Below are positions 52,148 through 60,961 of a stretch of DNA of 64,000 bases, in pieces; the stretch's first letter is position 1, and each line of letters starts with the position of its first letter. The stretch covers positions 1-64,000 of the forward strand of contig CAWBDF010000003.1 of assembly GCA_963787485.1 (NCBI GenBank), read 5' to 3'. The position numbers and the translations under genes are program-made. Below the pieces are notes generated by a model. It did not search any database and was not told the origin of the DNA. It was given only the letters and a program-made list of their open reading frames with translations. This stretch comes from Bog-473 sp963787485 (GTDB taxonomy: Bacteria > Actinomycetota > Acidimicrobiia > Acidimicrobiales > RAAP-2).

Positions 52148-53641
52148 CTAGGAATTGAGCCGGTCGAGCAGGTCTGCCGGACCCGTGCTCTGTCTCAGGA
52201 GCGCGCCCGTGTGCTCGGCTGTTCCCTTCAATGGGTCCATCATAGGGACGCGCCGCAGCGGATCCGTGCCGATGTCGAAGACCAGGGAGTCCCAGTTGGC
52301 CGTGACCACGGCGTCGGGCCAACGGGCCAGGCACTTGCCCCGGAACCACGCCCGTGTGCCCGTCGGGGGCTCGGAGACGGCGGCGCGCACCTGGGACACG
52401 TCGAGGAGGGTGCGCATCCCGAGACGTCCGAAGACCGACTTGCTCGGCCGGAGGTCGTGGTACTGGAGGGCCAGAGCGGCGACCCGCGGGTCCTGCCAGC
52501 CGCAGGAGTGGCGGTCTTGGTACGCCAGGAGCAGTTCGCGCTTGGCCACCCAGTCGAGGCAATCTGCCAGCGAGGACGGATCCGATTCGAGCCCCTCCAG
52601 AACGGCTTCCCAGTGCTCGAGCACCAGTGCGCCGACCGAGCCGTCGTCGCCCAGCGCGGCAAGGCCGCATGCCTCGGCATACTTGCGGGCGGCGCCGAAG
52701 ATCTCCCACTGGATCTCGAGTGCGGTGGCCGTCGACCCGTCGGTGAGAGCCAGCGGACGCACCAGCGAGAGGTCGGCCGACACCTGGTGGAGGGCGCGAA
52801 CCGGGTCTGACAGCGACAGGTCGCGGGTGGGCCCGGCGTCGTCCTCAACCATGGAGAGGACGATCGCCGTGGTGCCGACCTTCAAGAAGGTGGCAATTTC
52901 GGACAGGTTGGCGTCCCCGACGATGACGTGGAGCCGGCGAAACCGCTTCGGGTCGGCGTGGGGCTCGTCCCGCGTGTTGACGATGGGACGCTTGAGCGTG
53001 GTCTCGAGCCCGACGATCTCCTCGAAGAACTCCGCCCGCTGGGAGATCTGGTAGTGCACCGTGTCCGAGTCGAGCGCAGCCGTCTCGACCCCCACCTTGC
53101 CCGAACCGGTGAAGAGGGTGCGCGAGACGAAGTGCGGGACGACGCCGTCGATCACCTTGGCGAAGGGGACCGACCGGTCCATCATGTAGTTCTCGTGGCA
53201 GCCGTAGGAGTTGCCCTTGCCGTCAGAATTGTTCTTGTAGACGATCGGTGCCGGCTGTTCGGGTATGCGGAGCGCTGCCGCGGCCATGGAACGACGGAGC
53301 ACCTCCTCCCCCGCCTTGTCGTAGACGACGCACTCCAGCGGCGTCAGGCACTCAGGGCTGGAGTACTCGGGGTGGGCGTGGTCGACGTAGAAGCGTGCGC
53401 CGTTTGTCAGGACCGTATTGGCCAGGTGGGTCTCGACCATGGGCGCGAGTGACCCCTCGCGGGCGAACCCGCGGGCGTCGTTCCCCGGCGTCTCATCCTC
53501 GAAATCCCAGCCGATCTGCTGCTCGACGTCAGCTGCATAGGCATTGACCAGGACCGAGGACGCCGCGATGGGGTTCTGGTCGGGACCGGGCGAATGAATG
53601 CCGTACTCGGTCTCAATGCCGCAGACCTTCACACTGGCCAC
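52148..53641 (-). CDS. dop: Pup deamidase/depupylase Dop
   Basis: Deamidates the Pup C-terminal Gln and removes Pup from substrates. A 497-residue paralogue of PafA: GIETEYGIHSPGPDQNPIAA (ATP/Mg site Glu), the Dop loop region DFEDETPGNDARGFA, VDHAHPEYSSPECLTPLECV, NSYGCHENYMMDRSVPFAKV and KRPIVNTRDEPHADPKRFRR. GTG start after GGGAGG. It lies between arc and pup. Confidence 0.96.
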   Translation of the reverse strand: MASVKVCGIETEYGIHSPGPDQNPIAASSVLVNAYAADVEQQIGWDFEDETPGNDARGFAREGSLAPMVETHLANTVLTNGARFYVDHAHPEYSSPECLTPLECVVYDKAGEEVLRRSMAAAALRIPEQPAPIVYKNNSDGKGNSYGCHENYMMDRSVPFAKVIDGVVPHFVSRTLFTGSGKVGVETAALDSDTVHYQISQRAEFFEEIVGLETTLKRPIVNTRDEPHADPKRFRRLHVIVGDANLSEIATFLKVGTTAIVLSMVEDDAGPTRDLSLSDPVRALHQVSADLSLVRPLALTDGSTATALEIQWEIFGAARKYAEACGLAALGDDGSVGALVLEHWEAVLEGLESDPSSLADCLDWVAKRELLLAYQDRHSCGWQDPRVAALALQYHDLRPSKSVFGRLGMRTLLDVSQVRAAVSEPPTGTRAWFRGKCLARWPDAVVTANWDSLVFDIGTDPLRRVPMMDPLKGTAEHTGALLRQSTGPADLLDRLNS

Positions 53642-53655
53642 GGAGCGACCTCCCG

Positions 53656-55404
53656 TTACAGGTACTGGCCGGTACCGACCCGCTCAATGGAGCGGCCACC
53701 GTGCACCTCGCGGTCCTCGGTGAGCAGCGTGCGGACGTACACGATGCGCTCGCCCTTCTTGCCCGAGATCCTGGCCCAGTCGTCCGGGTTGGTCGTGTTG
53801 GGCAGGTCCTCGTTCTCCTTGTATTCCTGGCGGATGGACTCGAGCATGTCGGCGGTACGGATGCCACCGCCCTGCCCGGCGATGACCCGCTTGATGGCCA
53901 GCTTCTTGGCTCGGCGGACGATGTTCTCGATCATCGCCCCCGACGCGAAGTCGCGGTAATAGAGGATCTCTTTGTCGCCGTTCTGGTAGGTGACCTCCAA
54001 GAAGCGGTTGTCGTCGTCCTCCCGGTACATCTCGAGGACCGTCGTCTCAATCATGGCCTGCACCGCCTTGGCCGGGTCTCCGCCACCCAGCCGCTGCACC
54101 TCGCCGGTGTCGAGCGGCAGCCGGGGGGTCAGGTACCGACTGAAGATCTGCCCAGCCGCGTCCTCGTTGGGGCGCTCGATCTTGATCTTCACGTCGAGGC
54201 GCCCGGGGCGCAGGATGGCGGGATCAATGAGGTCCTCGCGGTTGGAGGCTCCGATGACGATCACGTCGCGCAGGGACTCGACGCCGTCGATCTCGGCCAG
54301 GAGCTGGGGCACGATGGTCGACTCCATGTCCGAGCTGATCCCAGTTCCCCGGGTGCGGAACAGCGACTCCATCTCGTCGAAGAACACGATGACGGGGATC
54401 CCCTCGTCCGCCTTTTCCCGGGCCCGCTGGAAGACCTGCCGGATCTGGCGCTCCGTCTCGCCGACGTACTTGTTCAACAGCTCGGGGCCCTTGATGTTGA
54501 GGAAGAAGCTCCGGACGTTGTCGTTGCCGGTCTTCTCGGCCACCTTCTTGGCCAGGGAGTTGGCCACCGCCTTGGCGATCAGGGTCTTGCCGCAGCCCGG
54601 AGGGCCGTAGAGCAAAATGCCCTTGGGCGCGGGCAGGGAGTACTCCACGAACAGCTCGCGGTACAGGTAGGGCAGCTCCACCGCGTCGGTGATGGCCTCA
54701 ATCTGCGAGTCGAGCCCACCGACGTCGGCGTAAGTGATGTCGGGTACCTCCTCGAGGACGAGCTCCTCGCTCTCGAGCTTGGGCAGCTTCTCGACGAGCA
54801 ACTGCGTGCGCATGTCCATCAGGAGCGAGTCCCCCGCCCGGAGCCGCGTGCCCATCATGTCCTCGGAGAGCTCGGCCACCCGTTCCTCGTCAGCCCGGGC
54901 GAACACGATGCAGCGACGCTTGTCCTCCAACTGCTCCTTGACGGTGACGACTTCGCCGGAGAGCTCCGCGTCGCGCACGAGCACGACGTTGAGGCTCTCG
55001 TTGAGGACGACCTCGTTTCCTTTTCGGATGGCCCCGGGGTCGATGTCGGGGTGCAGGCTCACCCGCATTTTGCGGCCGCTCGAGAAGACGTCGATCGTGC
55101 CGTCCTCGTTGACGCCGAGGAACGTGCCGTAAGCCGCAGGAGGCTGGGTGAGCTTCTCGACCTCCTCGCGAAGGGTGGCCAGCTGCTCCTTGGCCTGCTG
55201 GAGCGTGAAGATGAGCTTCTCGTTCTGCGAGGTGGCCTGGGCCAGCTGGCCCTTGGACTCGAGAAGACGCTCCTCGAGGGCCTGCACTCGGCCGGGACTC
55301 TCGTGCAACCGTCGCCGAAGCGCGTGGATCTCGTCCTCGGCGTCCGCCAGTTCGGCGCGCAGAGCCTCGAGTTGGGCGGCGTCGTCCTCGGGGGATGCGG
55401 TCAT
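53656..55404 (-). CDS. arc: Proteasome-activating AAA+ ATPase Mpa/ARC
   Basis: The hexameric unfoldase that feeds pupylated proteins to the 20S core. An N-terminal coiled coil (~5-85), tandem OB domains (~90-235), then AAA+ with Walker A YGPPGCGKT, Walker B VIVFFDEMES, sensor SNREDLIDPAILRPGRLDVK, and a conserved helical C-terminus. It ends in GQYL, with the penultimate-Tyr element that docks into the alpha ring. I prefer ATG 55404 because a TAGGGT hexamer ends 7 nt before it; GTG 55413 is in frame but would overlap this element. Confidence 0.96.
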   Translation of the reverse strand: MTASPEDDAAQLEALRAELADAEDEIHALRRRLHESPGRVQALEERLLESKGQLAQATSQNEKLIFTLQQAKEQLATLREEVEKLTQPPAAYGTFLGVNEDGTIDVFSSGRKMRVSLHPDIDPGAIRKGNEVVLNESLNVVLVRDAELSGEVVTVKEQLEDKRRCIVFARADEERVAELSEDMMGTRLRAGDSLLMDMRTQLLVEKLPKLESEELVLEEVPDITYADVGGLDSQIEAITDAVELPYLYRELFVEYSLPAPKGILLYGPPGCGKTLIAKAVANSLAKKVAEKTGNDNVRSFFLNIKGPELLNKYVGETERQIRQVFQRAREKADEGIPVIVFFDEMESLFRTRGTGISSDMESTIVPQLLAEIDGVESLRDVIVIGASNREDLIDPAILRPGRLDVKIKIERPNEDAAGQIFSRYLTPRLPLDTGEVQRLGGGDPAKAVQAMIETTVLEMYREDDDNRFLEVTYQNGDKEILYYRDFASGAMIENIVRRAKKLAIKRVIAGQGGGIRTADMLESIRQEYKENEDLPNTTNPDDWARISGKKGERIVYVRTLLTEDREVHGGRSIERVGTGQYL

Positions 55405-55411
55405 CAATGTC

Positions 55412-55417
55412 ACCCTA
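55412..55417 (-). promoter_or_regulatory. -10 element (TAGGGT), leaderless start of arc
   Basis: On the minus strand TAGGGT ends 7 nt before ATG 55404. Confidence 0.5.
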
Positions 55418-55525
55418 GCCCTCGGTCCGCTGTCCTTCGCCGCATGGCCGCCCAGGGGGATGGACCAGCAGCAGGTGCCCGGCCAGGTACGATCATGATG
55501 TCGGGTTGCCTGATCGGTTGCCCGG

Positions 55526-55555
55526 TTGACGCTGCTCGGCGGACCTCACTACGGT
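55526..55555 (+). promoter_or_regulatory. Sigma70-like promoter upstream of the ferredoxin gene
   Basis: TTGACG (55526-55531) and TACGGT (55550-55555) are 18 bp apart. Transcription would give a ~60-nt leader with GGAGAG before ATG 55625. Confidence 0.5.
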
Positions 55556-55624
55556 CCTCGGGGCCCCACGGGCGGTGGTCGGACGAAGCCGGACGGCGGC
55601 GGCGACAAGGAGAGAGACAGGTAC

Positions 55625-55861
55625 ATGAAGGTCTGGATCGACCAGGATCTCTGCACCGGCGACGGGCTGTGCGAGGAGATTGCACCTGCTGTGTTCACCC
55701 TCCTCGACGACGGTCTGGCCTACGTGAAGGAAGAGGGCGACATCAAGAACGAACCGGGTGGTTCCGCCGGCATGGCGGCCGTCCCGAGTGAGCTCGAAGA
55801 GGCCGTGGTCGAGGCCTCCGAGGAATGCCCGGGCGAGTGCATCTTCATTGAGCAGGACTGA
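55625..55861 (+). CDS. Small ferredoxin, likely [3Fe-4S] type
   Basis: A 78-residue acidic ferredoxin. MKVWIDQDLCTGDGLCEEIA has the pattern CxxxxxC, and EASEECPGECIFIEQD holds the remaining cysteines, resembling the single-cluster ferredoxins of actinobacteria that partner with P450s or oxidoreductases. It could feed KorAB or other enzymes, but no partner gene is adjacent. Start ATG follows GGAGAG. It is divergent from arc. Confidence 0.9.
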   Translation: MKVWIDQDLCTGDGLCEEIAPAVFTLLDDGLAYVKEEGDIKNEPGGSAGMAAVPSELEEAVVEASEECPGECIFIEQD

Positions 55862-55896
55862 CGCTCCTCGTCACTGTCGACCTGACCCTGCCGCAC

Positions 55897-55978
55897 CCCG
55901 GCTAATCGCCGGGCCGTGTGGATCACCCGGCTAATCGCCGGGCCGTGTGGATCACCCGGCTAATCGCCGGGCCGTGGT
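55897..55978 (+). repeat. 29-bp tandem repeat (2.8 copies) at the trmI 3' end
   Basis: Exact period-29 copies start at 55897, 55926 and 55955, the last truncated. Each contains CCCGGC-TAATC-GCCGGG, which can fold into a 6-bp stem. On the minus strand each copy reads CGGCGATTAGCCGGGTGA, encoding the last residues RRLAG and stop of TrmI; only the copy at 55955 is used. It may be a duplicated terminator. Confidence 0.9.
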
Positions 55979-56725
55979 GAGGAACCCGGTGTGGCCCACC
56001 ATGCGATGGTCCGGGCGGACCGAACGTGCCTCGATGTGCCACGTCCGGCGCAGGATCTCCTGCGTCTCGGCCAGGCCGAAGGGGACGTCGGGGTCGTCGA
56101 GCGCCTGACGCAGCAACGCGGTCTGGTTGATGGTGGGCAGGTAGGCCAGAAGGATGCCTCCTGGCCGGAGTGCCCCGGCCGCGGCATGTACCACCTTGTG
56201 GGGCTCGGGCATGTCGAGCACGATGCGGTCCAGCGCCGTCTCGTCGATCCCCTGCGTGACGTCACGGATCTCGACCCGGTAGGGAACGTCCGGGCCAAGC
56301 GCGCCGTGCACGTTGGCCTGGGCGCGCTCGGCGAAGTCCGGTCGCAGCTCGTAGCCGACCACTGACGCTCCCGCCCGCAAGACGGTCATGGAGAGGGCGC
56401 CGGAGCCGACGCCCGCCTCCAGCACGCGCTGTCCCGGCGCGATGTCGGCGGCCAGCAGGATGGCTCCGAGGTCCTTGGGGTAGATCACCTGGGCACCGCG
56501 GGGCATCTTGAGGATCACGTCGCTGAGCGTCGGCCGCAGCGCGAGGAAGGGCCGCCCGGTCGACCCGGTGACCGTGCACCCTTCGGTGGCTCCGATCACC
56601 TGGTCGTGGGACAGGATCCCGGCGTGGGTGTGGAAGCTCGTACCCGGCACCAGCGTCAGCAGGTAACGCCGGTCCTTTCCGTCAATGAGGAGCACTCGCT
56701 CCCCCGCCGCCAGCGGCCCCGGCAC
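55952..56725 (-). CDS. trmI: tRNA (adenine-58-N1) methyltransferase
   Basis: Methylates A58 in the T-loop of tRNA with SAM. A 257-residue TrmI: SFHTHAGILSHDQVIGATEG, KMPRGAQVIYPKDLGAILLA, the SAM-binding motif VLEAGVGSGALSMTVLRAG, YELRPDFAERAQANV, and DRIVLDMPEPHKVV, plus AYLPTINQ. It is commonly next to the Pup-proteasome locus in actinobacteria. GTG start, 4 bp after the upstream gene stop. Its last codons lie within a 29-bp tandem repeat. Confidence 0.95.
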   Translation of the reverse strand: MPGPLAAGERVLLIDGKDRRYLLTLVPGTSFHTHAGILSHDQVIGATEGCTVTGSTGRPFLALRPTLSDVILKMPRGAQVIYPKDLGAILLAADIAPGQRVLEAGVGSGALSMTVLRAGASVVGYELRPDFAERAQANVHGALGPDVPYRVEIRDVTQGIDETALDRIVLDMPEPHKVVHAAAGALRPGGILLAYLPTINQTALLRQALDDPDVPFGLAETQEILRRTWHIEARSVRPDHRMVGHTGFLTTARRLAG

Positions 56726-56729
56726 GGGG

Positions 56730-56939
56730 TCAGGAGGGGGCCGGCGCGGTGGTGCGGTCGCGCACCGTGATCAGCACCTGCTCGCCAGGCGACACGTTCA
56801 ACGAGGAGACCACGGTGCTGCGGTCGTTCAGCACGCGGCGGAGGAAGAAGGTCGCTCCCGCGAGGAGGAACCAGTACCAGTTCCCGGCGAGGCCCCGGCG
56901 GACCCCGGCCCGCAGGAAGCGTCGCAGGAGGAAGTCCAT
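56730..56939 (-). CDS. Small membrane protein of unknown function
   Basis: A 69-residue protein: a basic N-terminus (MDFLLRRFLRAGVRRGLAGN), one short hydrophobic segment (WYWFLLAGATFFLRRVL), and a conserved-looking tail VSSLNVSPGEQVLITVRDR. I do not recognise the family. It sits between trmI and two other small membrane proteins on the same strand with 1-4 bp gaps, so they are an operon. Confidence 0.65.
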   Translation of the reverse strand: MDFLLRRFLRAGVRRGLAGNWYWFLLAGATFFLRRVLNDRSTVVSSLNVSPGEQVLITVRDRTTAPAPS

Positions 56940-56940
56940 G

Positions 56941-57183
56941 TCAGAGCCGCCGGATCTCGACGACGGCCGACCTCGCCCGTCCCCGCCGCCGGCCGGCCAT
57001 GAAGGCGAGCGCGATGATGAGGATCCCGATGGCGCCCGCGACGGCCAGCCCTCGCGGCGCGGCGGCTCGGACCGTCGCCTCCCCCTCACCCATCACCTGG
57101 GCGTAGGCCGCCTGCAGGTCGTCCCGCGTGATGAGCCGCCCGTTCCCCCGCGCCCTTGAAGTCATATTCGTCGTCCCAGGCAT
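56941..57183 (-). CDS. Small single-pass membrane protein of unknown function
   Basis: An 80-residue protein with an amphipathic N-terminal part (RLITRDDLQAAYAQVMGEGE) and one membrane helix (GLAVAGAIGILIIALAFMAG) followed by a basic tail. The ATG shares its first base with the upstream stop (TGATG). It may be a partner of the neighbouring holin-like protein, as in similar actinobacterial clusters (inference). Confidence 0.65.
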   Translation of the reverse strand: MPGTTNMTSRARGNGRLITRDDLQAAYAQVMGEGEATVRAAAPRGLAVAGAIGILIIALAFMAGRRRGRARSAVVEIRRL

Positions 57184-57599
57184 CAGCGTGTTCCCTCCTG
57201 TCCCTCGGACTGCACCACAGTCTGACCCCCGTTGTCGGCCGCGGCGCGCCGGGCCATGACCGCGGGGAGCTTCTCCTGGCCCGGTCCGGCGGTGATGCGC
57301 CATGCCGCCAGACCGATGATGCCGGTCCCCAGGACCACGACGACCGCGTAGGGGACCCAGGACCAGTCTCCCGTCAAGGCCGTGCCCGTCTCGGTCTGCA
57401 AGAGGCGCAAGATCCCGATCAGGATCAGCAGGATCCCGATGGCGAGGAAGAAGGATCCGGCGATGCCCATGTAGAGGAAGCGCCCGAGCCCCCGCAACGG
57501 GTCGACCGTCTCCTGCTTGAGGTAGTCGACCGTGAGTTGGAACGCGTCATCGCCGGCATTGCGCAGGCCGTGCCCACCGTTGTCAGAGCGTGGTGCCAT
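57183..57599 (-). CDS. Holin-like membrane protein (Phage_holin_3_6-like)
   Basis: A 138-residue protein with two membrane helices (YMGIAGSFFLAIGILLILIG and VPYAVVVVLGTGIIGLAAWR) and charged ends. The layout and length fit the actinobacterial superfamily IV holin-like family, which is mostly chromosomal and not tied to phage. The first gene of the four-gene run ending in trmI. ATG 57599 is chosen; ATG 57611 is an in-frame alternative. No lysin or phage gene is near. Confidence 0.7.
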   Translation of the reverse strand: MAPRSDNGGHGLRNAGDDAFQLTVDYLKQETVDPLRGLGRFLYMGIAGSFFLAIGILLILIGILRLLQTETGTALTGDWSWVPYAVVVVLGTGIIGLAAWRITAGPGQEKLPAVMARRAAADNGGQTVVQSEGQEGTR

Positions 57600-57695
57600 G
57601 TGGCGCACCATCCTGGTCGCTGCGCCTTCGACGTGCAACCACCGGCACCGGCCAGTCGACCAGGAGCCCCTACCTGACCTGAGGGAGGAGACGGT

Positions 57696-57701
57696 TAGGG
57701 T
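57696..57701 (+). promoter_or_regulatory. -10 element (TAGGGT), leaderless start of tkt
   Basis: TAGGGT ends 7 nt before the transketolase GTG at 57709. Confidence 0.5.
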
Positions 57702-57708
57702 TGGCCGA

Positions 57709-59733
57709 GTGAGCGCCCCGACCTCCGCCACAGACGTCCAGGACCCTCGGCTGGTGGAGCTGGGCATCAACGTCATCCGAGGTCTCGCCATGGACGCACC
57801 CGCACGCGCCACGTCGGGCCATTCGGGCACCGCGATGGCGCTGGCGCCGTTGGCTCACGTCCTGTGGACACGCATCATGCACTACGACCCCCGCGATCCC
57901 TCGTGGCCCGACCGCGACCGGTTCGTCCTGTCGAACGGCCACGCCTGCATCCTCCAGTACGCCCTGTTGCACCTGACGGGATACGACCTGACCCTCGAGG
58001 ACCTCCGACAGTTCCGCCAATGGGGGAGCCGTACCCCCGGACACCCCGAGGCGGGCCACACCGCCGGGATCGAGGTGACGAGCGGCCCGCTCGGCCAGGG
58101 CTTCGCCAACGCCGTCGGGCTGGCCCTGGCGGAGCGGTGGCTGCGCACCACCTTCGGCTCGGAGGTGTGCGACCACCGGACCTACGTGATCGCGGGCGAC
58201 GGCTGCTTCATGGAGGGCGTGTCCCACGAGGCGGCGTCGCTCGCCGGGCACCTCGGCCTGGGCCGTCTGCTGGCCTTCTACGACGACAACCACATCACCA
58301 TTGACGGCCCGACCGCGCTGGCCTACAGCGACGACGTGGCGGGTCGCTTCGCGGCGTATGGCTGGCGCGTGCGCAACCTCGGGGAGATGGCCAACGACGT
58401 CGACGGGCTGGAGGCGGCGATCCGCGATGCGCTCGACGGCCCAGATGAGGGTCCCCGTGCCCAGCCGACGCTCCTCATCCTTCGCAGTCACATCGGTTGG
58501 CCGTCGCCGCACCTCACCGACACGGCCGAGGCCCACGGCACCCCTTTCAGCGCGGACGAGATCCGGGCCACCAAGGAGCTCCTCGGGCTCCCCCCCGACG
58601 AGTCGTTCTGGGTGCCCGAGGACGTGCGCGAGTTCTACGGAGTTCAGGTTGCCCAGGGCGCCGAGCTGCGGGCCGACTGGGAGAAGCGCGTTGCCACCTG
58701 GGAGGGAGACCGCGCCGCGTGGGACGCGGCCCAAGCCGGACACGGCCTCCCTGGTTGGTCCGACGGCCTGCCGAGCTTTCGTCCCGGCACCGATCTGGCC
58801 ACCCGGCGGGCCATCAACCAGTGCATCAACGCCACGGTGTCGAAGCTGCCGGGTCTCGTCGCCGGTTCGGCCGACCTGACCGGGAACAACGGCGTCAAGA
58901 TCGAGGGCGCCCTGGCGCAGGAGGCCGACACGCCCGGCGGGACGCAGGTGCACTACGGCATCCGCGAGTTCGGCATGGGCGGCGTGATGAACGGACTGGC
59001 CCAGCACGGCGGCATCCTCCCGGTGGGGGGAACCTTCTTCGCCTTCTCCGACTACATGCGCCCGGCGGTCCGCCTGGCCGCGCTGACCGGCTCGCACGTC
59101 ATCTACTCGTGGACGCACGATTCGATCGGCCTGGGCGAGGACGGACCGACCCACCAGCCGGTGGAGCAGCTGGCGTCCCTCCGGGCCATGCCGGGCCTGA
59201 CCCTCATCCGGCCGGCCGACGCCAACGAGACGGCGCAGGCCTGGCGACTGGCCGTCGACGCCCAGGGTCCGGTAGGCCTGGTGCTGACGCGCCAGAACGT
59301 GCCCGTGCTGGCCGGGACGGCGGAGCGGGCACCCGAGGGTGTCGCACGCGGGGCGTACGTGCTGCGCGACGCCGAAGGCGGAGCGCCGCAGATCGTCCTG
59401 GTGGGCACGGGCAGCGAGGTGCAGCACTGCGTGGTCGCCGCAGTCACGCTGGCCGACCTCGGCGTGCAGGCCCAGGTCGTGTCGTTCCCGTGCTGGGAGT
59501 CCTTCGAGCGCCAGGACGACCACTACCGGGCCTCCGTGTTCCCCCCCAGGGTGCCCGTGCTCAGCATCGAAGCCGGTGTCACGCTGGGCTGGGACCGTTA
59601 CGCCGACGACGCCATCGGCATCGACCACTTCGGCGCCTCGGCCCCCGGCGCCGTGGTCATGGAGAAATTCGGCTTCACGCCCGAGCACGTGGTCGAGCGG
59701 GCACAGGCACTCCTGGCACGCGGAAATGGCTGA
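57709..59733 (+). CDS. tkt: Transketolase
   Basis: ThDP enzyme transferring two-carbon units in the pentose phosphate pathway. The 674-residue sequence has ARATSGHSGTAMALAPLAHV, TPGHPEAGHTAGIEVTSGPL, the ThDP motif IAGDGCFMEGVSHEAASLAG, IREFGMGGVMNGLAQHGG and HDSIGLGEDGPTHQPVEQLA. GTG 57709 is supported by family alignment; the frame upstream overlaps the antisense holin gene. It is the first of tkt-tal-gnd-pgl, all on the same strand. Confidence 0.97.
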   Translation: MSAPTSATDVQDPRLVELGINVIRGLAMDAPARATSGHSGTAMALAPLAHVLWTRIMHYDPRDPSWPDRDRFVLSNGHACILQYALLHLTGYDLTLEDLRQFRQWGSRTPGHPEAGHTAGIEVTSGPLGQGFANAVGLALAERWLRTTFGSEVCDHRTYVIAGDGCFMEGVSHEAASLAGHLGLGRLLAFYDDNHITIDGPTALAYSDDVAGRFAAYGWRVRNLGEMANDVDGLEAAIRDALDGPDEGPRAQPTLLILRSHIGWPSPHLTDTAEAHGTPFSADEIRATKELLGLPPDESFWVPEDVREFYGVQVAQGAELRADWEKRVATWEGDRAAWDAAQAGHGLPGWSDGLPSFRPGTDLATRRAINQCINATVSKLPGLVAGSADLTGNNGVKIEGALAQEADTPGGTQVHYGIREFGMGGVMNGLAQHGGILPVGGTFFAFSDYMRPAVRLAALTGSHVIYSWTHDSIGLGEDGPTHQPVEQLASLRAMPGLTLIRPADANETAQAWRLAVDAQGPVGLVLTRQNVPVLAGTAERAPEGVARGAYVLRDAEGGAPQIVLVGTGSEVQHCVVAAVTLADLGVQAQVVSFPCWESFERQDDHYRASVFPPRVPVLSIEAGVTLGWDRYADDAIGIDHFGASAPGAVVMEKFGFTPEHVVERAQALLARGNG

Positions 59734-59802
59734 ACGGAAGGCTCGCCGCCGTGGCCGCGGTGCACGGGCGCTGCAGGCGGACAGACGAAGGGAGCGAGCG
59801 TC

Positions 59803-60918
59803 ATGACCAGATTGCGGGAGCTCTACGACATCGGCGGCCAGAGCCCGTGGCTCGACAACCTGCGCCGGGACTGGCTGCGCGGCGGGCAGCTGCGCGACCT
59901 ACTCGATCTCGGCGTGCGCGGCATCACCTCGAACCCGACCATCTTCGCCAACGCCATCAGCGGCCACGAGGTCTACGACGACCAGTTCCGTACGCTCATG
60001 AAGGACCACAGCGTGGAGAGCGCGTACTGGGAGATGGTCGTCACCGACATCGAGGACGCGCTGGTCATGCTCCGTCCGCTCCACGACGAAAGCGACGGCG
60101 AGGACGGGTTCGTCTCGCTCGAGGTATCACCTGCGCTGGCCCACGACACCGACGGCACGGTGCGCGACGCCCGCATGCTCCACCAGCGCATCGACCAACC
60201 CAATCTCCTCGTCAAGGTCCCGGCCACCCGAGAGGGGGTCCCCGCCATTGAGACCATGATCGGCGAGGGGCGCAGCATCAACGTGACACTCATATTCGGG
60301 CTCGATCGCTACGACGAGGTCATGGAGGCGTACCTGCGCGGTCTGGAGGCGCTGGTGGCCGCCGGACGCCAGGCCGAGTTGCCCCAGGTGGCCAGCGTGG
60401 CATCCTTCTTCGTCAGTCGGTTCGACACCGAGGTGGACCGGAGGCTGGCGACCCTGGCCGGCGGCGAGAAGGGTGACCCCGCGGTGCTGGGTCTGCGCGG
60501 CACCGGCGCGGTGGCCCAGGCGCAGGTGGCCTACGAGCACTTCCAGCGCACCTTCACCGGCGAACGCTGGGAGGCTCTGCGGGCGCACGGGGCGCGGGTG
60601 CAACGGCCGCTGTGGGCCTCGACCTCCACCAAGAACCCCAACTACTCCGACCTGCTCTACGTGGACAACCTGATCGGGCCGGCCTCGGTCAACACCATGC
60701 CCGAGCCAACGCTGCGGGCCTTCGAGGACCACGGCACCCTGCGCCGCACGGTCGATGCCCACCCCGAGGCGGCCGAGGCCGCGCTGGCGCGCCTGGCCGA
60801 CGCCGGTATCGACATGCTCGATGTGGAGCAGACCCTCGAGGACGAGGGCGTGCACTCGTTCGCCAAGTCCTTCGACGAGCTCCTCACCTCGCTCACCGCC
60901 AAGGCAAGTACGTTCTGA
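59803..60918 (+). CDS. tal: Transaldolase
   Basis: Transfers dihydroxyacetone units between sugar phosphates. A 371-residue actinobacterial-type transaldolase: GGQSPWLDNLRRDWLRGG, GVRGITSNPTIFANAISGHE, VSPALAHDTDGTVRDAR, the Schiff-base region QPNLLVKVPATREGVPAIET, SVASFFVSRFDTEVDRRL and RPLWASTSTKNPNYSDLLYV. ATG 59803 follows AGGGAG. Confidence 0.97.
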   Translation: MTRLRELYDIGGQSPWLDNLRRDWLRGGQLRDLLDLGVRGITSNPTIFANAISGHEVYDDQFRTLMKDHSVESAYWEMVVTDIEDALVMLRPLHDESDGEDGFVSLEVSPALAHDTDGTVRDARMLHQRIDQPNLLVKVPATREGVPAIETMIGEGRSINVTLIFGLDRYDEVMEAYLRGLEALVAAGRQAELPQVASVASFFVSRFDTEVDRRLATLAGGEKGDPAVLGLRGTGAVAQAQVAYEHFQRTFTGERWEALRAHGARVQRPLWASTSTKNPNYSDLLYVDNLIGPASVNTMPEPTLRAFEDHGTLRRTVDAHPEAAEAALARLADAGIDMLDVEQTLEDEGVHSFAKSFDELLTSLTAKASTF

Positions 60919-60961
60919 CCGTTACGTTCTCATCCGGCACCCACGCACGAGAGGAGCGCGC

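Noticed and set aside
55897..55978. Direct repeats as a possible CRISPR array
   Set aside because: Copies are head to tail with no spacers between them and no cas genes nearby.
57183..57599. Holin-like gene as evidence of a prophage
   Set aside because: No integrase, lysin or structural phage gene is near; this family is mostly chromosomal in actinobacteria.
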